Below are positions 6,011 to 13,755 of a stretch of DNA of 16,548 nucleotides, piece after piece. The stretch lies in assembly GCA_905370385.1 (NCBI GenBank), contig CAJPKN010000024.1:1-16548 (forward strand). Direction: 5' to 3'. The position numbers and the translations under genes are program-made. Numbering within the stretch: position 1 is the first letter of the stretch; each line of letters begins with the position of its first letter. Origin of the DNA: Stomatobaculum longum. GTDB taxonomy: Bacteria > Bacillota > Clostridia > Lachnospirales > Lachnospiraceae. The notes below the pieces were generated by a model. That model made no database searches. It had not been told where the DNA came from and saw only the letters and a list, made by a program, of their open reading frames with translations.

Positions 6011-8659
6011 TTGGAAACAAGAAAAAAAGTAGTACTGATTGACGGACACAGCATTTTAAACCGCGCTTTTTACGGCGTGCCGGAGCTCACGAATTCGGCG
6101 GGACTGCACACCAATGCGGTCTACGGCTTTTTGAATATTTTACTGAAGCTGCTCGAGGAAGAGAGGGCGGACTATCTCGCGGTTGCCTTTGACCTGCCTG
6201 CGCCGACTTTTCGCCACGAGCGCTACGCGGAATACAAGGGAACCAGAAAGTCCATGCCGGACGAACTGCGAGAGCAGGTGCCGCTCTTAAAGGAATTGCT
6301 GGCGGCCATGAACATCAAGACCGTATCGCTCGAGGGCTACGAGGCGGACGATGTAATCGGTACTCTTGCAAAGCGCTACCAGAAGGAGGGCCTCGAGGTA
6401 ACGGTGGTTTCGGGAGACCGGGATCTTTTGCAGCTCGCAGATAGCCACATTTTGATACGCCTTCCGAAAACCAGCCGCGGAAAGACCAAAATTCTGGACT
6501 TTACGCCGGCCGCCGTCAAAGAGACTTACGGGGTGACGCCGGAGGAGTTTATTGACGTCAAGGGACTGATGGGCGACAGTTCGGATAATATTCCGGGTGT
6601 TCCTTCCATCGGCGAAAAAACGGCGACCGCTCTGATTCAGAGCTGGCATTCGATTGAGAACTTAAAGGAACATCTGGAGGAAGTGAAGCCGCCGCGTGCC
6701 AAGAAGGCGCTCGAAGAGCATTTCGAGGACGCGGTTTTTTCAAAGTGGCTCGCGACCATATGCTTGGATGCGCCGATTCAGCCGGAGCTCTCGGAGTTGA
6801 AAATCGGGGAGCTCTATACGAGCGAGGCCTACGAGCAAATTCAGCGCCTTGAGTTCCGCTCCCTCTTAAAGCACTTCGGCAGTGAGGTGCAGCGTGAGCA
6901 CATGCGCGCGCAGCATCGCCCGCGGATTGAACTCATTCAGACAGAAGAGGCGCTTTGGGAGGCTGCGGAGCGTGCCGTAAAGGCTGGTGAAATCGGTATT
7001 GCACGAGGAGAGCTTCTTACCGCGTTCTGCAGCGATGCGGCATCTGTTTCTGTTGTATTCCGCCGTTCGCCTCAGGCAGCGGAGCTTTTGAAACTGAAGG
7101 CGCTTACGGAACAGGGCGAAGGACTGATTTTAGAGCCTGAGACAGAGCGAAAGCTGCTTTCTACCTTCTTCGAAAGGGGAAAGACCGTGTCCGGCCTGGA
7201 CATAAAGCCTTTCCTAAAAGAAGTCGGAACCGAGGAGCGGGATACGGTTGATGACCTCGGCGTGCTCGCTTACCTCTTAAATCCGCTGAAGGAGAGCTAT
7301 CGGAGCGAGGACATCGCGCGGGATTACCTCTCCCTCCTCTTGCCGAGCGCCAAGGAAGATGCGGTTGCGGCCGAGGCCTACGAGGCCTATGTCGCCTTTG
7401 CGGCCCGCAAGCCGCTTCGTGAAAAAGTAAGCGAGCAGGGCATGGAGAAACTGTATACCGAGATTGAGCGCCCGCTTGTATTCATGCTCGCGGAAATGGA
7501 AGAGAACGGCGTTGCGGTCGATGCCGAGAAATTAAAGGCCTTCTCGGACGAATTGGAGAGCGAGATTCATCGGATTGAGGATGAAATATTTGCGGAAACC
7601 GGAGAAGAATTTAATCTGAATTCGCCGAAACAACTCGGAGAGATTTTGTTCGACAAGATGAAACTGCCCTATGGGAAAAAGACCAAGAGCGGTTATTCGA
7701 CGGCCGCGGATATTTTGGAGAAACTTGCGCCGGAATATCCGGTGGTTAAGAAAATACTCCGCTACCGCATGCTCACGAAGCTGAATTCGACCTATGCACT
7801 GGGACTCGCCGCCTATATTCAGGCGGACGGCAGAATTCACGGAAGCTTCCACCAGACCATCACAGCGACGGGGCGCATCTCCTCGGCCAATCCGAATTTG
7901 CAGAATATTCCCATTCGCACGGAGATGGGGAGTCGTGTTCGCGCCGTCTTTGTGCCGGCCCCCGGCAAGGTCTTTGTGGACGCGGACTACTCGCAGATTG
8001 AACTCCGAATTCTGGCGGCACTCTCCGGCGATGAAAATCTGATTGCGGCCTATCGCGACGCGGTCGATGTTCACGCCGTCACGGCCTCTCAGGTCTTTCA
8101 TGTGCCGCTCGACGAGGTTACGCCGCTCCAGCGCCGCAACGCAAAGGCGGTCAATTTCGGTGTGGTCTACGGCATTTCTGCCTTCGGCCTCTCGGAGGAC
8201 TTAAGCATCTCTCGGAATGAGGCAAAGGAATACATCAACCGCTATTTCGAGAGCTATCCGGAGGTTAAGCGTTTTCTGGACCGGCAGATCAAAGAGGCGA
8301 AGGAATACGGCTTTACGCGGACACTCTTCGGCAGAATACGGCCGGTGCCGGAGTTAAAGAGTTCCAATTTCATGCAGCGTGCCTTCGGAGAGCGCGTCGC
8401 CATGAATGCGCCGATTCAGGGCACCGCGGCCGATATCATGAAGATTGCCATGGTCAAGGTGAGGCGCGCCCTCGAGAGCGAAAACTTGGACGCGCGCATT
8501 GTGCTGCAGATTCACGACGAACTCTTGGTGGAAGCGGATGAGACAGTCGCGCCGCGCGTACTGGAACTTTTGAAAGAGACCATGCGGAATGCCGCCGAAC
8601 TGCGTGTTTCCCTCGAGGTGGATGCGCACATCGGCAACTCTTGGTTGGAGGCGCACTGA
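6011..8659 (+). CDS. polA: DNA polymerase I
   Basis: An 882-aa polymerase for gap filling and RNA-primer removal. Residues 1-290 are the 5'-3' exonuclease, with LIDGHSILNRAFYG, EADDVIG (D113, D114) and GDSSDNIPGVPSIGEKTA (D189 region). Residues 300-465 occupy the place of the 3'-5' exonuclease, but its metal ligands are gone: the DxE motif is replaced by IGIARGELLTAF, and the second-motif Asp by Pro in DIKPFL. Proofreading is therefore probably absent, as in many Firmicutes Pol I enzymes. Residues 480-882 are the polymerase: motif A DYSQIELR (D659), motif B RRNAKAVNFGVVYGIS, motif C QIHDELL (D836). The start is taken as TTG at 6011, with AGAGGA at 5998-6003 and a family-like N terminus; TTG at 5990, overlapping the previous stop, is the alternative and adds 7 residues. 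The stop overlaps the coaE start by one base. Confidence 0.96.
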   Translation: METRKKVVLIDGHSILNRAFYGVPELTNSAGLHTNAVYGFLNILLKLLEEERADYLAVAFDLPAPTFRHERYAEYKGTRKSMPDELREQVPLLKELLAAMNIKTVSLEGYEADDVIGTLAKRYQKEGLEVTVVSGDRDLLQLADSHILIRLPKTSRGKTKILDFTPAAVKETYGVTPEEFIDVKGLMGDSSDNIPGVPSIGEKTATALIQSWHSIENLKEHLEEVKPPRAKKALEEHFEDAVFSKWLATICLDAPIQPELSELKIGELYTSEAYEQIQRLEFRSLLKHFGSEVQREHMRAQHRPRIELIQTEEALWEAAERAVKAGEIGIARGELLTAFCSDAASVSVVFRRSPQAAELLKLKALTEQGEGLILEPETERKLLSTFFERGKTVSGLDIKPFLKEVGTEERDTVDDLGVLAYLLNPLKESYRSEDIARDYLSLLLPSAKEDAVAAEAYEAYVAFAARKPLREKVSEQGMEKLYTEIERPLVFMLAEMEENGVAVDAEKLKAFSDELESEIHRIEDEIFAETGEEFNLNSPKQLGEILFDKMKLPYGKKTKSGYSTAADILEKLAPEYPVVKKILRYRMLTKLNSTYALGLAAYIQADGRIHGSFHQTITATGRISSANPNLQNIPIRTEMGSRVRAVFVPAPGKVFVDADYSQIELRILAALSGDENLIAAYRDAVDVHAVTASQVFHVPLDEVTPLQRRNAKAVNFGVVYGISAFGLSEDLSISRNEAKEYINRYFESYPEVKRFLDRQIKEAKEYGFTRTLFGRIRPVPELKSSNFMQRAFGERVAMNAPIQGTAADIMKIAMVKVRRALESENLDARIVLQIHDELLVEADETVAPRVLELLKETMRNAAELRVSLEVDAHIGNSWLEAH

Positions 8660-9243
8660 TGGTGCTGCAAATTTGCGGCGGTGTGGGTTCCGGAAAGAGC
8701 CTGGTGCTCGCCTATCTGAAAGAAAACTACGGCGCAAGCATAGTCGGGATGGATGAGCTCGCGCACGAACTTTATGAGCCGGGAGAGGCGGGTTATCTTC
8801 GCGCCTTAGAGCTCATGGGGGGGGAGATACGCGCGGCGGACGGGAGCCTCGATCGAAAGGCGATGGCAAATCGACTCTATCGGGAGCCCGACCTGCTTGC
8901 CGCTCTGGATGCGACCGTGCACCCCTTGGTCTATGATAGGGTGGAAGCACTTGCGCGGCGTGAGAAAACAAAGTTTTTGGTCGTCGAGACCGCTTTGCCT
9001 GCAAGAGAGCGCAATCATATTTACAATGAGATTTGGTATGTCTTCACACCGCGCGCACTGCGAATTTGCCGCCTTATGGACAGCCGCGGATACACGAGAG
9101 CGCGCGCGGAAGAAATTATGGAGAGGCAGATGAGCGATGCCGCCTACGAGAGTTTGGCAGATTGGACCTTGGTAAACGATGCGGATGAGGCAGCGCTCTA
9201 CCGCCGCATTGACGGTAGACTCTCGGGAAAGGAGCTCCGATGA
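8659..9243 (+). CDS. coaE: Dephospho-CoA kinase
   Basis: A 194-aa P-loop kinase that phosphorylates the 3'-hydroxyl of dephospho-CoA with ATP, the last step of coenzyme A synthesis. The Walker A motif GGVGSGKS lies at residues 7-14. The substrate-side signature MDELAHELYEPG follows at about residue 32, then DRKAMANRLY, the LDATVHPLVYDRVEA helix that matches the family's x-HPx pattern, and a lid region rich in Arg (SRGYTRARAEEIMERQMS). The length is near the usual 195-205 aa. GGAGG at 8647-8651 supports the ATG at 8659, which shares one base with the polA stop. Its own stop overlaps the next ATG (ATGA), so it is translationally coupled on both sides. Confidence 0.94.
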   Translation: MVLQICGGVGSGKSLVLAYLKENYGASIVGMDELAHELYEPGEAGYLRALELMGGEIRAADGSLDRKAMANRLYREPDLLAALDATVHPLVYDRVEALARREKTKFLVVETALPARERNHIYNEIWYVFTPRALRICRLMDSRGYTRARAEEIMERQMSDAAYESLADWTLVNDADEAALYRRIDGRLSGKELR

Positions 9244-10037
9244 GACTCATGACCATTGCGAGCGGCAGCAGCGGCAATGCCGGCTATCTCGGCAGTGAGA
9301 GCACGCATCTTTTGATTGACGCGGGCATCAGCAGAAAGCGCATCGTCCAAGGACTCGAGGTTGCGGGGCTTAAGCCCGGAGAGCTCTCGGGCGTGCTGCT
9401 CACACATGAGCACGCGGACCATGTGTGCGGCTTAAAGGTTTTGCTAAAAAAGGACGCGATTCCGCTCTATGCGACCGCAGGCACCCTGGCGGTCATCAAA
9501 AAGAAGGGGCTGCTGGACGAATTTCCGGCGGAACAGATTCATGTCATTCGGGGCGGAGAGGCCTTTTCTCTCGGAGATTTAACAGTGCTCCCGCTGTCCA
9601 TAGACCACGATGCGGCGGAGCCGGTCGGTTACCGAGTGACAAACGGCAGTAAGAGCGCGGCTTTTCTGACGGACCTTGGCCATGCGACCGAGGAACTGGA
9701 AAAAGCGCTTCAGGGCCTGGATGCCCTCTTATTGGAGAGCAACCACGATGTGCGCATGCTGGAGGCGGGACCTTATCCCTATCCTTTGAAGCGGCGTATT
9801 TTGGGCGACTGCGGGCATCTCTCGAACGAGAGCGCCGGCAGACTGCTCGCTACGCTCTGCCACGGCGGTTTACAGCAGGTGCTGCTCGGGCATCTCAGCA
9901 AAGAGAACAATCTCCCGGAACTTGCCTACGAGACGGTGCGCTGCGAACTGAGCCTCCTTCTGGGGCGCGGAGAGGCTGCCGAACTGCCGCTCGCCGTAGC
10001 GGAGCGGGATTGCTGCTCCGACATCTATGCGTTTTGA
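9240..10037 (+). CDS. yycJ: MBL-fold hydrolase, YycJ/WalJ-like
   Basis: A 265-aa metallo-beta-lactamase-fold protein. It opens with the YycJ signature MTIASGSSGNAGYLGSE, continues with LLIDAGISRKRI, and carries the metal-binding motif THEHADH at residues 55-61. LSIDHDAAEPVGYRV, FLTDLGH, LLLESNHD and a GHLSNE/LGHLSKENN pair supply later metal and structural positions. The closest family is YycJ/WalJ, a likely 5'-3' DNA exonuclease of Firmicutes linked to DNA repair, which makes sense beside polA; it is not next to a walRK system here. ATG overlaps the coaE stop (ATGA). The exonuclease role is from family knowledge. Confidence 0.88.
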   Translation: MRLMTIASGSSGNAGYLGSESTHLLIDAGISRKRIVQGLEVAGLKPGELSGVLLTHEHADHVCGLKVLLKKDAIPLYATAGTLAVIKKKGLLDEFPAEQIHVIRGGEAFSLGDLTVLPLSIDHDAAEPVGYRVTNGSKSAAFLTDLGHATEELEKALQGLDALLLESNHDVRMLEAGPYPYPLKRRILGDCGHLSNESAGRLLATLCHGGLQQVLLGHLSKENNLPELAYETVRCELSLLLGRGEAAELPLAVAERDCCSDIYAF

Positions 10038-10071
10038 TTGTATACACACGAAAAAAAAGAAGGGAAAGAGC

Positions 10072-10344
10072 ATGAACAAGGTTATCATCACCGTACTCGG
10101 CAAAGATATGGTCGGCATCATTGCAAAAATTTGCACCCACCTTGCCGAGAAGCACATCAATGTATTGGATATCAACCAGACCATTGTGCGGGATCTGTTT
10201 CACATGATGATGATTGTTGACATCTCGTCGGCCGATGAGAGCCTCGAAGAGCTGACCGCCGCAATGAACCGAATCGGGGAGGAGATGGGACTTCGCATCC
10301 ATGTGCAGCGCGAGGAAATCTTCGAAGCGATGCACCGCATCTAA
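10072..10344 (+). CDS. ACT-domain protein (UPF0237 family)
   Basis: A 90-aa stand-alone ACT domain. The strand-loop-helix VIITVLGKDMVGIIAKICTHLAE matches the ACT pattern with the G-x-D-x-x-G-I turn, followed by a second strand (INVLDINQTIVRDLFHMMMIVDI) and helix. This resembles the UPF0237 group and the regulatory ACT units of GcvR, which bind small molecules such as amino acids. ATG at 10072 is chosen because GAAGGG (10059-10064) precedes it and because the extra upstream residues are Lys-rich and overlap no domain. Twelve bases separate it from the UPF0210 gene, the usual partner of this family, suggesting a joint function that is still unknown. Confidence 0.88.
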   Translation: MNKVIITVLGKDMVGIIAKICTHLAEKHINVLDINQTIVRDLFHMMMIVDISSADESLEELTAAMNRIGEEMGLRIHVQREEIFEAMHRI

Positions 10345-10356
10345 GGGAGGTGCGGC

Positions 10357-11721
10357 ATGTTGAACGGATTTGAGGTACTGGAGACCAATACCATGATAGA
10401 GCGGGATTTGCTCGATGTGCGCACCATCACCATGGGCATATCCCTTCTGGGCTGCATTGACAGCGATAAGAAAAAACTTGAGCAAAATATTTATGATTGC
10501 ATTCTTCGTCGCGCGGGGAAGTTGGTGGAGACCGGCGAGGCCATTTCGCGGGAATACGGCATTCCGATTGTCAACAAGCGCGTGTCGGTAACGCCGATTG
10601 CGCTAATCGGCGGCTCGGCTTGCCGGAGCAAAGAAGACTTTGCGGAAATCGCGGAGGCTTTGGACCGCGCGGCCAAGGAAATCGGCGTCAACTTTATCGG
10701 CGGATACTCCGCGCTGGTCGCAAAAGGCATGACAGAGGCGGAAAGACGCTTGATTGACTCCATCCCCGAAGCACTCGCGCGGACGGAGCGGGTATGCAGC
10801 TCTGTAAATGTGGGTTCCACCCGCACCGGTCTCAATATGGACGCCGTGCGCCGCATGGGACAGGTGGTCAAGGAAACGGCGGCTCGAACCGCGGAAAACG
10901 GCTCTCTCGGCTGTGCGAAGCTGGTCATTTTCTGCAATGCGCCGGATGACAATCCCTTCATGGCGGGTGCCTTCCACGGCGTGACCGAGGGCGATGCCGT
11001 AATTCATGTCGGTGTCTCCGGCCCCGGTGTGGTGCGCGCGGCGGTGCAGCAGACCAAGGGGCAGAGCTTTGAAGTACTTTGCGAGACCATCAAAAAGACA
11101 GCATTTAAGATTACGCGTGTTGGACAGCTGGTTGCTCGGGAGGCGAGCCGTCGGCTCGATACCCCCTTCGGCATCATAGACCTTTCGCTCGCACCGACGC
11201 CGGCGGACGGCGATTCGGTTGCGGATATACTGGAGGCCATAGGGCTTGAGGCCGTCGGTGCGCCGGGTACGACTGCGGCGTTGGCGCTCTTAAACGATCA
11301 AGTGAAAAAGGGCGGCGTTATGGCTTCCTCCTATGTGGGCGGACTTTCCGGTGCCTTCATTCCGGTCAGCGAGGATCAGGGTATGATACGGGCGGCGGAA
11401 TGCGGCGCCCTGAGTCTCGAAAAATTGGAGGCGATGACCTGTGTCTGCTCCGTGGGACTCGATATGATTGCGGTGCCCGGAGATACTTCGGCGGAGACCA
11501 TAGCGGGCATCATTGCGGATGAGGCGGCCATCGGCATGATCAATCAGAAGACGACCGCCGTGCGTTTAATCCCGGCGCACGGGAAAAAGGTAGGAGATGT
11601 AGTGGAGTTCGGAGGGCTTCTCGGCCATGCACCGGTGATTGCGGTGAATCCCTACGGCTGTGCGGACTTTGTGCGGCGCGAGGGCCGCATACCCGCCCCG
11701 ATTCACTCCTTTAAGAACTGA
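10357..11721 (+). CDS. UPF0210 (DUF711) protein, PFL-like family
   Basis: A 454-aa cytoplasmic protein of unknown function. It matches UPF0210/DUF711: N-terminal [23 protein letters not shown], central [18 protein letters not shown] and [14 protein letters not shown], the [17 protein letters not shown] segment, [22 protein letters not shown], then GVSGPGVV and a C-terminal [27 protein letters not shown]. Databases often call these PFL family proteins from a fold resemblance to pyruvate formate-lyase, but I see no glycyl-radical motif, so that activity should not be assumed. Length is typical of the family. A strong GGGAGGTG (10345-10352) lies just before the ATG. It is paired with the ACT-domain gene upstream, which may act as its ligand sensor (inference). 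Confidence 0.92.
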   Translation: MLNGFEVLETNTMIERDLLDVRTITMGISLLGCIDSDKKKLEQNIYDCILRRAGKLVETGEAISREYGIPIVNKRVSVTPIALIGGSACRSKEDFAEIAEALDRAAKEIGVNFIGGYSALVAKGMTEAERRLIDSIPEALARTERVCSSVNVGSTRTGLNMDAVRRMGQVVKETAARTAENGSLGCAKLVIFCNAPDDNPFMAGAFHGVTEGDAVIHVGVSGPGVVRAAVQQTKGQSFEVLCETIKKTAFKITRVGQLVAREASRRLDTPFGIIDLSLAPTPADGDSVADILEAIGLEAVGAPGTTAALALLNDQVKKGGVMASSYVGGLSGAFIPVSEDQGMIRAAECGALSLEKLEAMTCVCSVGLDMIAVPGDTSAETIAGIIADEAAIGMINQKTTAVRLIPAHGKKVGDVVEFGGLLGHAPVIAVNPYGCADFVRREGRIPAPIHSFKN

Positions 11722-12449
11722 TGACAGGAAAGAAAAACTCGCGCAGAACGCTTTTCTTTGTCGCCGCCGTTCTGCTCTGTTTGCTGTTTTATCAGCTGGG
11801 ACAGTGGTACTTCCGGAATCGCAGAGAGGCCTCTTTTTACCGCCCGATCGCCGCGCTTGCGGCGCCGTACGAGCAGGTTCTGGTGCTCGGCAGCACAGCG
11901 GCCGCAAGGGAAGTGCTGAAGAATCAGTCGGTGCAGTCAGTGGATCTTGTCTTAACGGCGCAGCCTTTGTTCAGACCGCAGCAGTCGCGCCTTCACTGCT
12001 ACACGGAAGAGGCTTTTCAGTTTCTGAAGACGCGCGAAAAGCACTATGACTTTATTATCGTGGCGCTCGCCGCACCGAAGACCGAGACCGAAAATCGCGC
12101 GTTTACCAACCTCTTTTACCGCATGTGTGCGAATCACCTTAGGGAGGGCGGTGCCTTTGTCGTTGAGACCGTATCGCCGGAGCGGTATCCGCTGAGTTAC
12201 CGCTGCCTTGAGACTACCATTGCGAGCGAGGGCTTGTCTGTTCAGAGCCTAAAACTAACGGGAGAGGAAAATGAAACCCGCGGTGTCTTTCTCATCTCTG
12301 CGCCGCAAGGGGAATATAAACCGACAGCGGAAAGTGCGCTGGAGGTAGTGCGTAAGGATGAGGAGACAGTACTGCCGCCGGTCGGCATCAACCGCCTAAA
12401 CCGTCCGTTGTTGCTTGACTATTTGGAGCAGGAGAAGGAGACCGAATGA
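11721..12449 (+). CDS. Membrane-anchored spermidine-synthase-like protein, degenerate
   Basis: A 242-aa protein with a Lys/Arg-rich start and one hydrophobic helix at residues 11-27. The rest resembles the C-terminal half of the spermidine synthase/methyltransferase fold: EQVLVLGSTAAAREVLK (51-67), YDFIIVALAAPKTE (109-122), LFYRMCANHLREGGAFVVET (131-150) and the helix-strand around SYRCLETTIASEGLSVQSLKL. Key positions look changed. The glycine-rich cofactor loop (usually GGGDG) is GSTAA, the acidic stretch that normally binds the cofactor reads VLTAQ, and the catalytic Asp region after YD-x-I-I-V reads ALAAP. It is therefore probably not an active aminopropyltransferase. It starts on the last base of the UPF0210 stop and overlaps the tenA start (ATGA). 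The family assignment is by eye and moderate. Confidence 0.62.
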   Translation: MTGKKNSRRTLFFVAAVLLCLLFYQLGQWYFRNRREASFYRPIAALAAPYEQVLVLGSTAAAREVLKNQSVQSVDLVLTAQPLFRPQQSRLHCYTEEAFQFLKTREKHYDFIIVALAAPKTETENRAFTNLFYRMCANHLREGGAFVVETVSPERYPLSYRCLETTIASEGLSVQSLKLTGEENETRGVFLISAPQGEYKPTAESALEVVRKDEETVLPPVGINRLNRPLLLDYLEQEKETE

Positions 12450-13108
12450 ATACGACCGCGTATTTGCTCGCTGCGTCCGCAGAAATTTGGAAGGCCTATT
12501 ACCGTCATCCCTTTGTGCTGGGAATTCAAAACGGGACGCTCGACAAAGAGCGTTTCCGCTTTTATCTCATTCAGGACGATTTGTACCTCGAAGAATATGC
12601 AAAGACCTTTGCCCTCGGTGCCGCGAAGGCGGAGAGTCTCTCGAGCGCATTGCTGTTTTCTGACTATTTAGCCGCAATCAATCGGGAGAGAGCGGTGCAC
12701 GGCGGTTATTTCGAAGCCCTTTCGGTGTGTGAGGAGGATCTCAGAACCACGCCGCGTGCGCTCGATAATTTATCCTATACCTCTTACATGCTCCGTGTCG
12801 GCTACGAGGGCGGCGAGGCCGAAATTCTGGCCGCGGTTTTATCCTGCGCGTACAGCTATGAGCTGATTGCAAAGCATATGCTTTCGGAGAGGCCGGAGGC
12901 AGGGAGCGATCCCTTCTACGGCGCCTGGGTGCGGGAATACGCTTCGGCGGCGTACGCGGCGGAGAATGAAAAACTCATTCTTGCGCTGAACGCCGTGACG
13001 GAATCCGCTTCGCCGGCAGAGATGCAGCGCCTTCGGGATATTTTTGTCAACTGCTCCCGCTACGAGCTCGCCTTTTGGGATATGGCGTGGCAACAGAAAA
13101 AAGACTAG
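12446..13108 (+). CDS. tenA: TenA family aminopyrimidine aminohydrolase / thiaminase II
   Basis: A 220-aa all-helical enzyme that hydrolyses degraded thiamin pyrimidines (aminomethyl-pyrimidine to hydroxymethyl-pyrimidine) for thiamin salvage. Signatures are HPFVLGIQNGTL (21-32), FRFYLIQDDLYLEEYA with D44 and Y47, the active-site Cys region VLSCAYSYELIAKHM with C134, and C-terminal RYELAFWDMAW with E207. These positions line up with the D44, Y47, C135 and E205 active-site set described for Bacillus subtilis TenA. ATG overlaps the previous stop (ATGA). No TPP riboswitch and no other thiamin gene is in the window, so it is expressed as the last gene of the polA block. Its TAG stop lies inside the terminator stem. 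Confidence 0.93.
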   Translation: MNTTAYLLAASAEIWKAYYRHPFVLGIQNGTLDKERFRFYLIQDDLYLEEYAKTFALGAAKAESLSSALLFSDYLAAINRERAVHGGYFEALSVCEEDLRTTPRALDNLSYTSYMLRVGYEGGEAEILAAVLSCAYSYELIAKHMLSERPEAGSDPFYGAWVREYASAAYAAENEKLILALNAVTESASPAEMQRLRDIFVNCSRYELAFWDMAWQQKKD

Positions 13109-13128
13109 CGCTTTCGCTAGTCTTTTTT
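13097..13128. terminator. Bidirectional terminator between tenA and the carD-like gene
   Basis: A 9-bp perfect stem AGACTAGCG (13102-13110) and CGCTAGTCT (13115-13123) closes a CTTT loop. It is flanked by an A run (13097-13101) and a T run (13124-13128) that extend it to 14 bp. The same structure with a T run reads on both strands, so it ends both the tenA transcript and the convergent carD-like transcript. The tenA stop codon (13106-13108) is within the left arm. Confidence 0.93.
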
Positions 13129-13141
13129 GTTGGTCGGAGCT

Positions 13142-13651
13142 TTATACAAGTTCGAGTTCCCGTTCGAGCAGTTTGCGTATTTCCTCTTGCGAGACATTCA
13201 GGGCGACCGAGAGCTCGCCGAGCACAAGGGCGTCGATGCGCCTTAGGAAGCGGCGGTCAATCTCGCTCACTTTTTTTCCGGCGCGGCGCGCAGAGCGTGT
13301 TTTCCGTATGATGGCGCGGTAGAGACGCAGGAGATCCGCACAACGGAAGCTCTGTTGGGCGCGCCGATAGCGGAACTCAAGTTCCGCGGGGCGCAGGCCC
13401 TCAAAGCTCATGACTTCTTCTCCCTGCATGCTGTGAATGGTCTCCAGCGCTTCTTCTCTCGAAATCACGGGGCGAAGGACGGTTTTTGTGCTGTCGACAG
13501 GGGTGTAAATGACGTCACCGGATGAGAAAAGAGGCGTCAGGACATAGTAGCGCTTTGCGCCTGCTGCCTCGGAGAAGGTGAGCTCCTGAATATCGCGGAC
13601 GCGACACACACCGGAACTTTCATAGACAACAATATCGTCAATCTGGTACAT
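13142..13651 (-). CDS. CarD-family transcriptional regulator
   Basis: A 169-aa protein of the CarD/CdnL/TRCF group, which binds the RNA polymerase beta subunit and steadies open promoter complexes. Residues 1-60 form the Tudor-like polymerase-interaction domain: MYQIDDIVVYESSGVCRVRDI, then YYVLTPLFSSGDVIYTPVD and a final strand ending in VLRPV. Residues 65-169 are helical and basic (FRYRRAQQSFRCADLLRLYRAIIRK, RSARRAGKKVSEIDRRFL), as expected for the DNA-contacting domain. It lacks helicase motifs, so it is not a piece of Mfd. AAAGGAGGTGG lies just before the ATG on this strand. It is convergent with tenA and 104 bases downstream of tmcAL. Confidence 0.9.
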   Translation of the reverse strand: MYQIDDIVVYESSGVCRVRDIQELTFSEAAGAKRYYVLTPLFSSGDVIYTPVDSTKTVLRPVISREEALETIHSMQGEEVMSFEGLRPAELEFRYRRAQQSFRCADLLRLYRAIIRKTRSARRAGKKVSEIDRRFLRRIDALVLGELSVALNVSQEEIRKLLERELELV

Positions 13652-13700
13652 AGTCCACCTCCTTTCTCTAGTCTAACACAGACAAAGGAGTTTTCCGACA

Positions 13701-13728
13701 ATTTTACGAAAATCTCTCTTTTCAACAA
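13701..13728 (-). promoter_or_regulatory. Candidate promoter for the carD-like gene
   Basis: On the - strand TTGTTG (13728-13723) and TAAAAT (13706-13701) are spaced by 16 bases, about 50 bases before the ATG. The -35 match is poor and the spacing slightly short, so this is only a candidate; tmcAL read-through is the alternative. Confidence 0.38.
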
Positions 13729-13755
13729 AGCAGAGCAAATAAAAGCGGAACTATA

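Noticed and set aside
10357..11721. Pyruvate formate-lyase activity for the UPF0210 protein
   Set aside because: No glycyl-radical loop or paired active-site cysteines were seen; the PFL name reflects fold resemblance only.
12300..12446. TPP riboswitch expected upstream of tenA
   Set aside because: The upstream DNA is the coding region of the previous gene and shows no THI-box core; tenA is translationally coupled instead.
13142..13651. Fragment of the transcription-repair coupling factor Mfd
   Set aside because: The protein is a complete short CarD-type regulator with its own start and stop and no helicase motifs.
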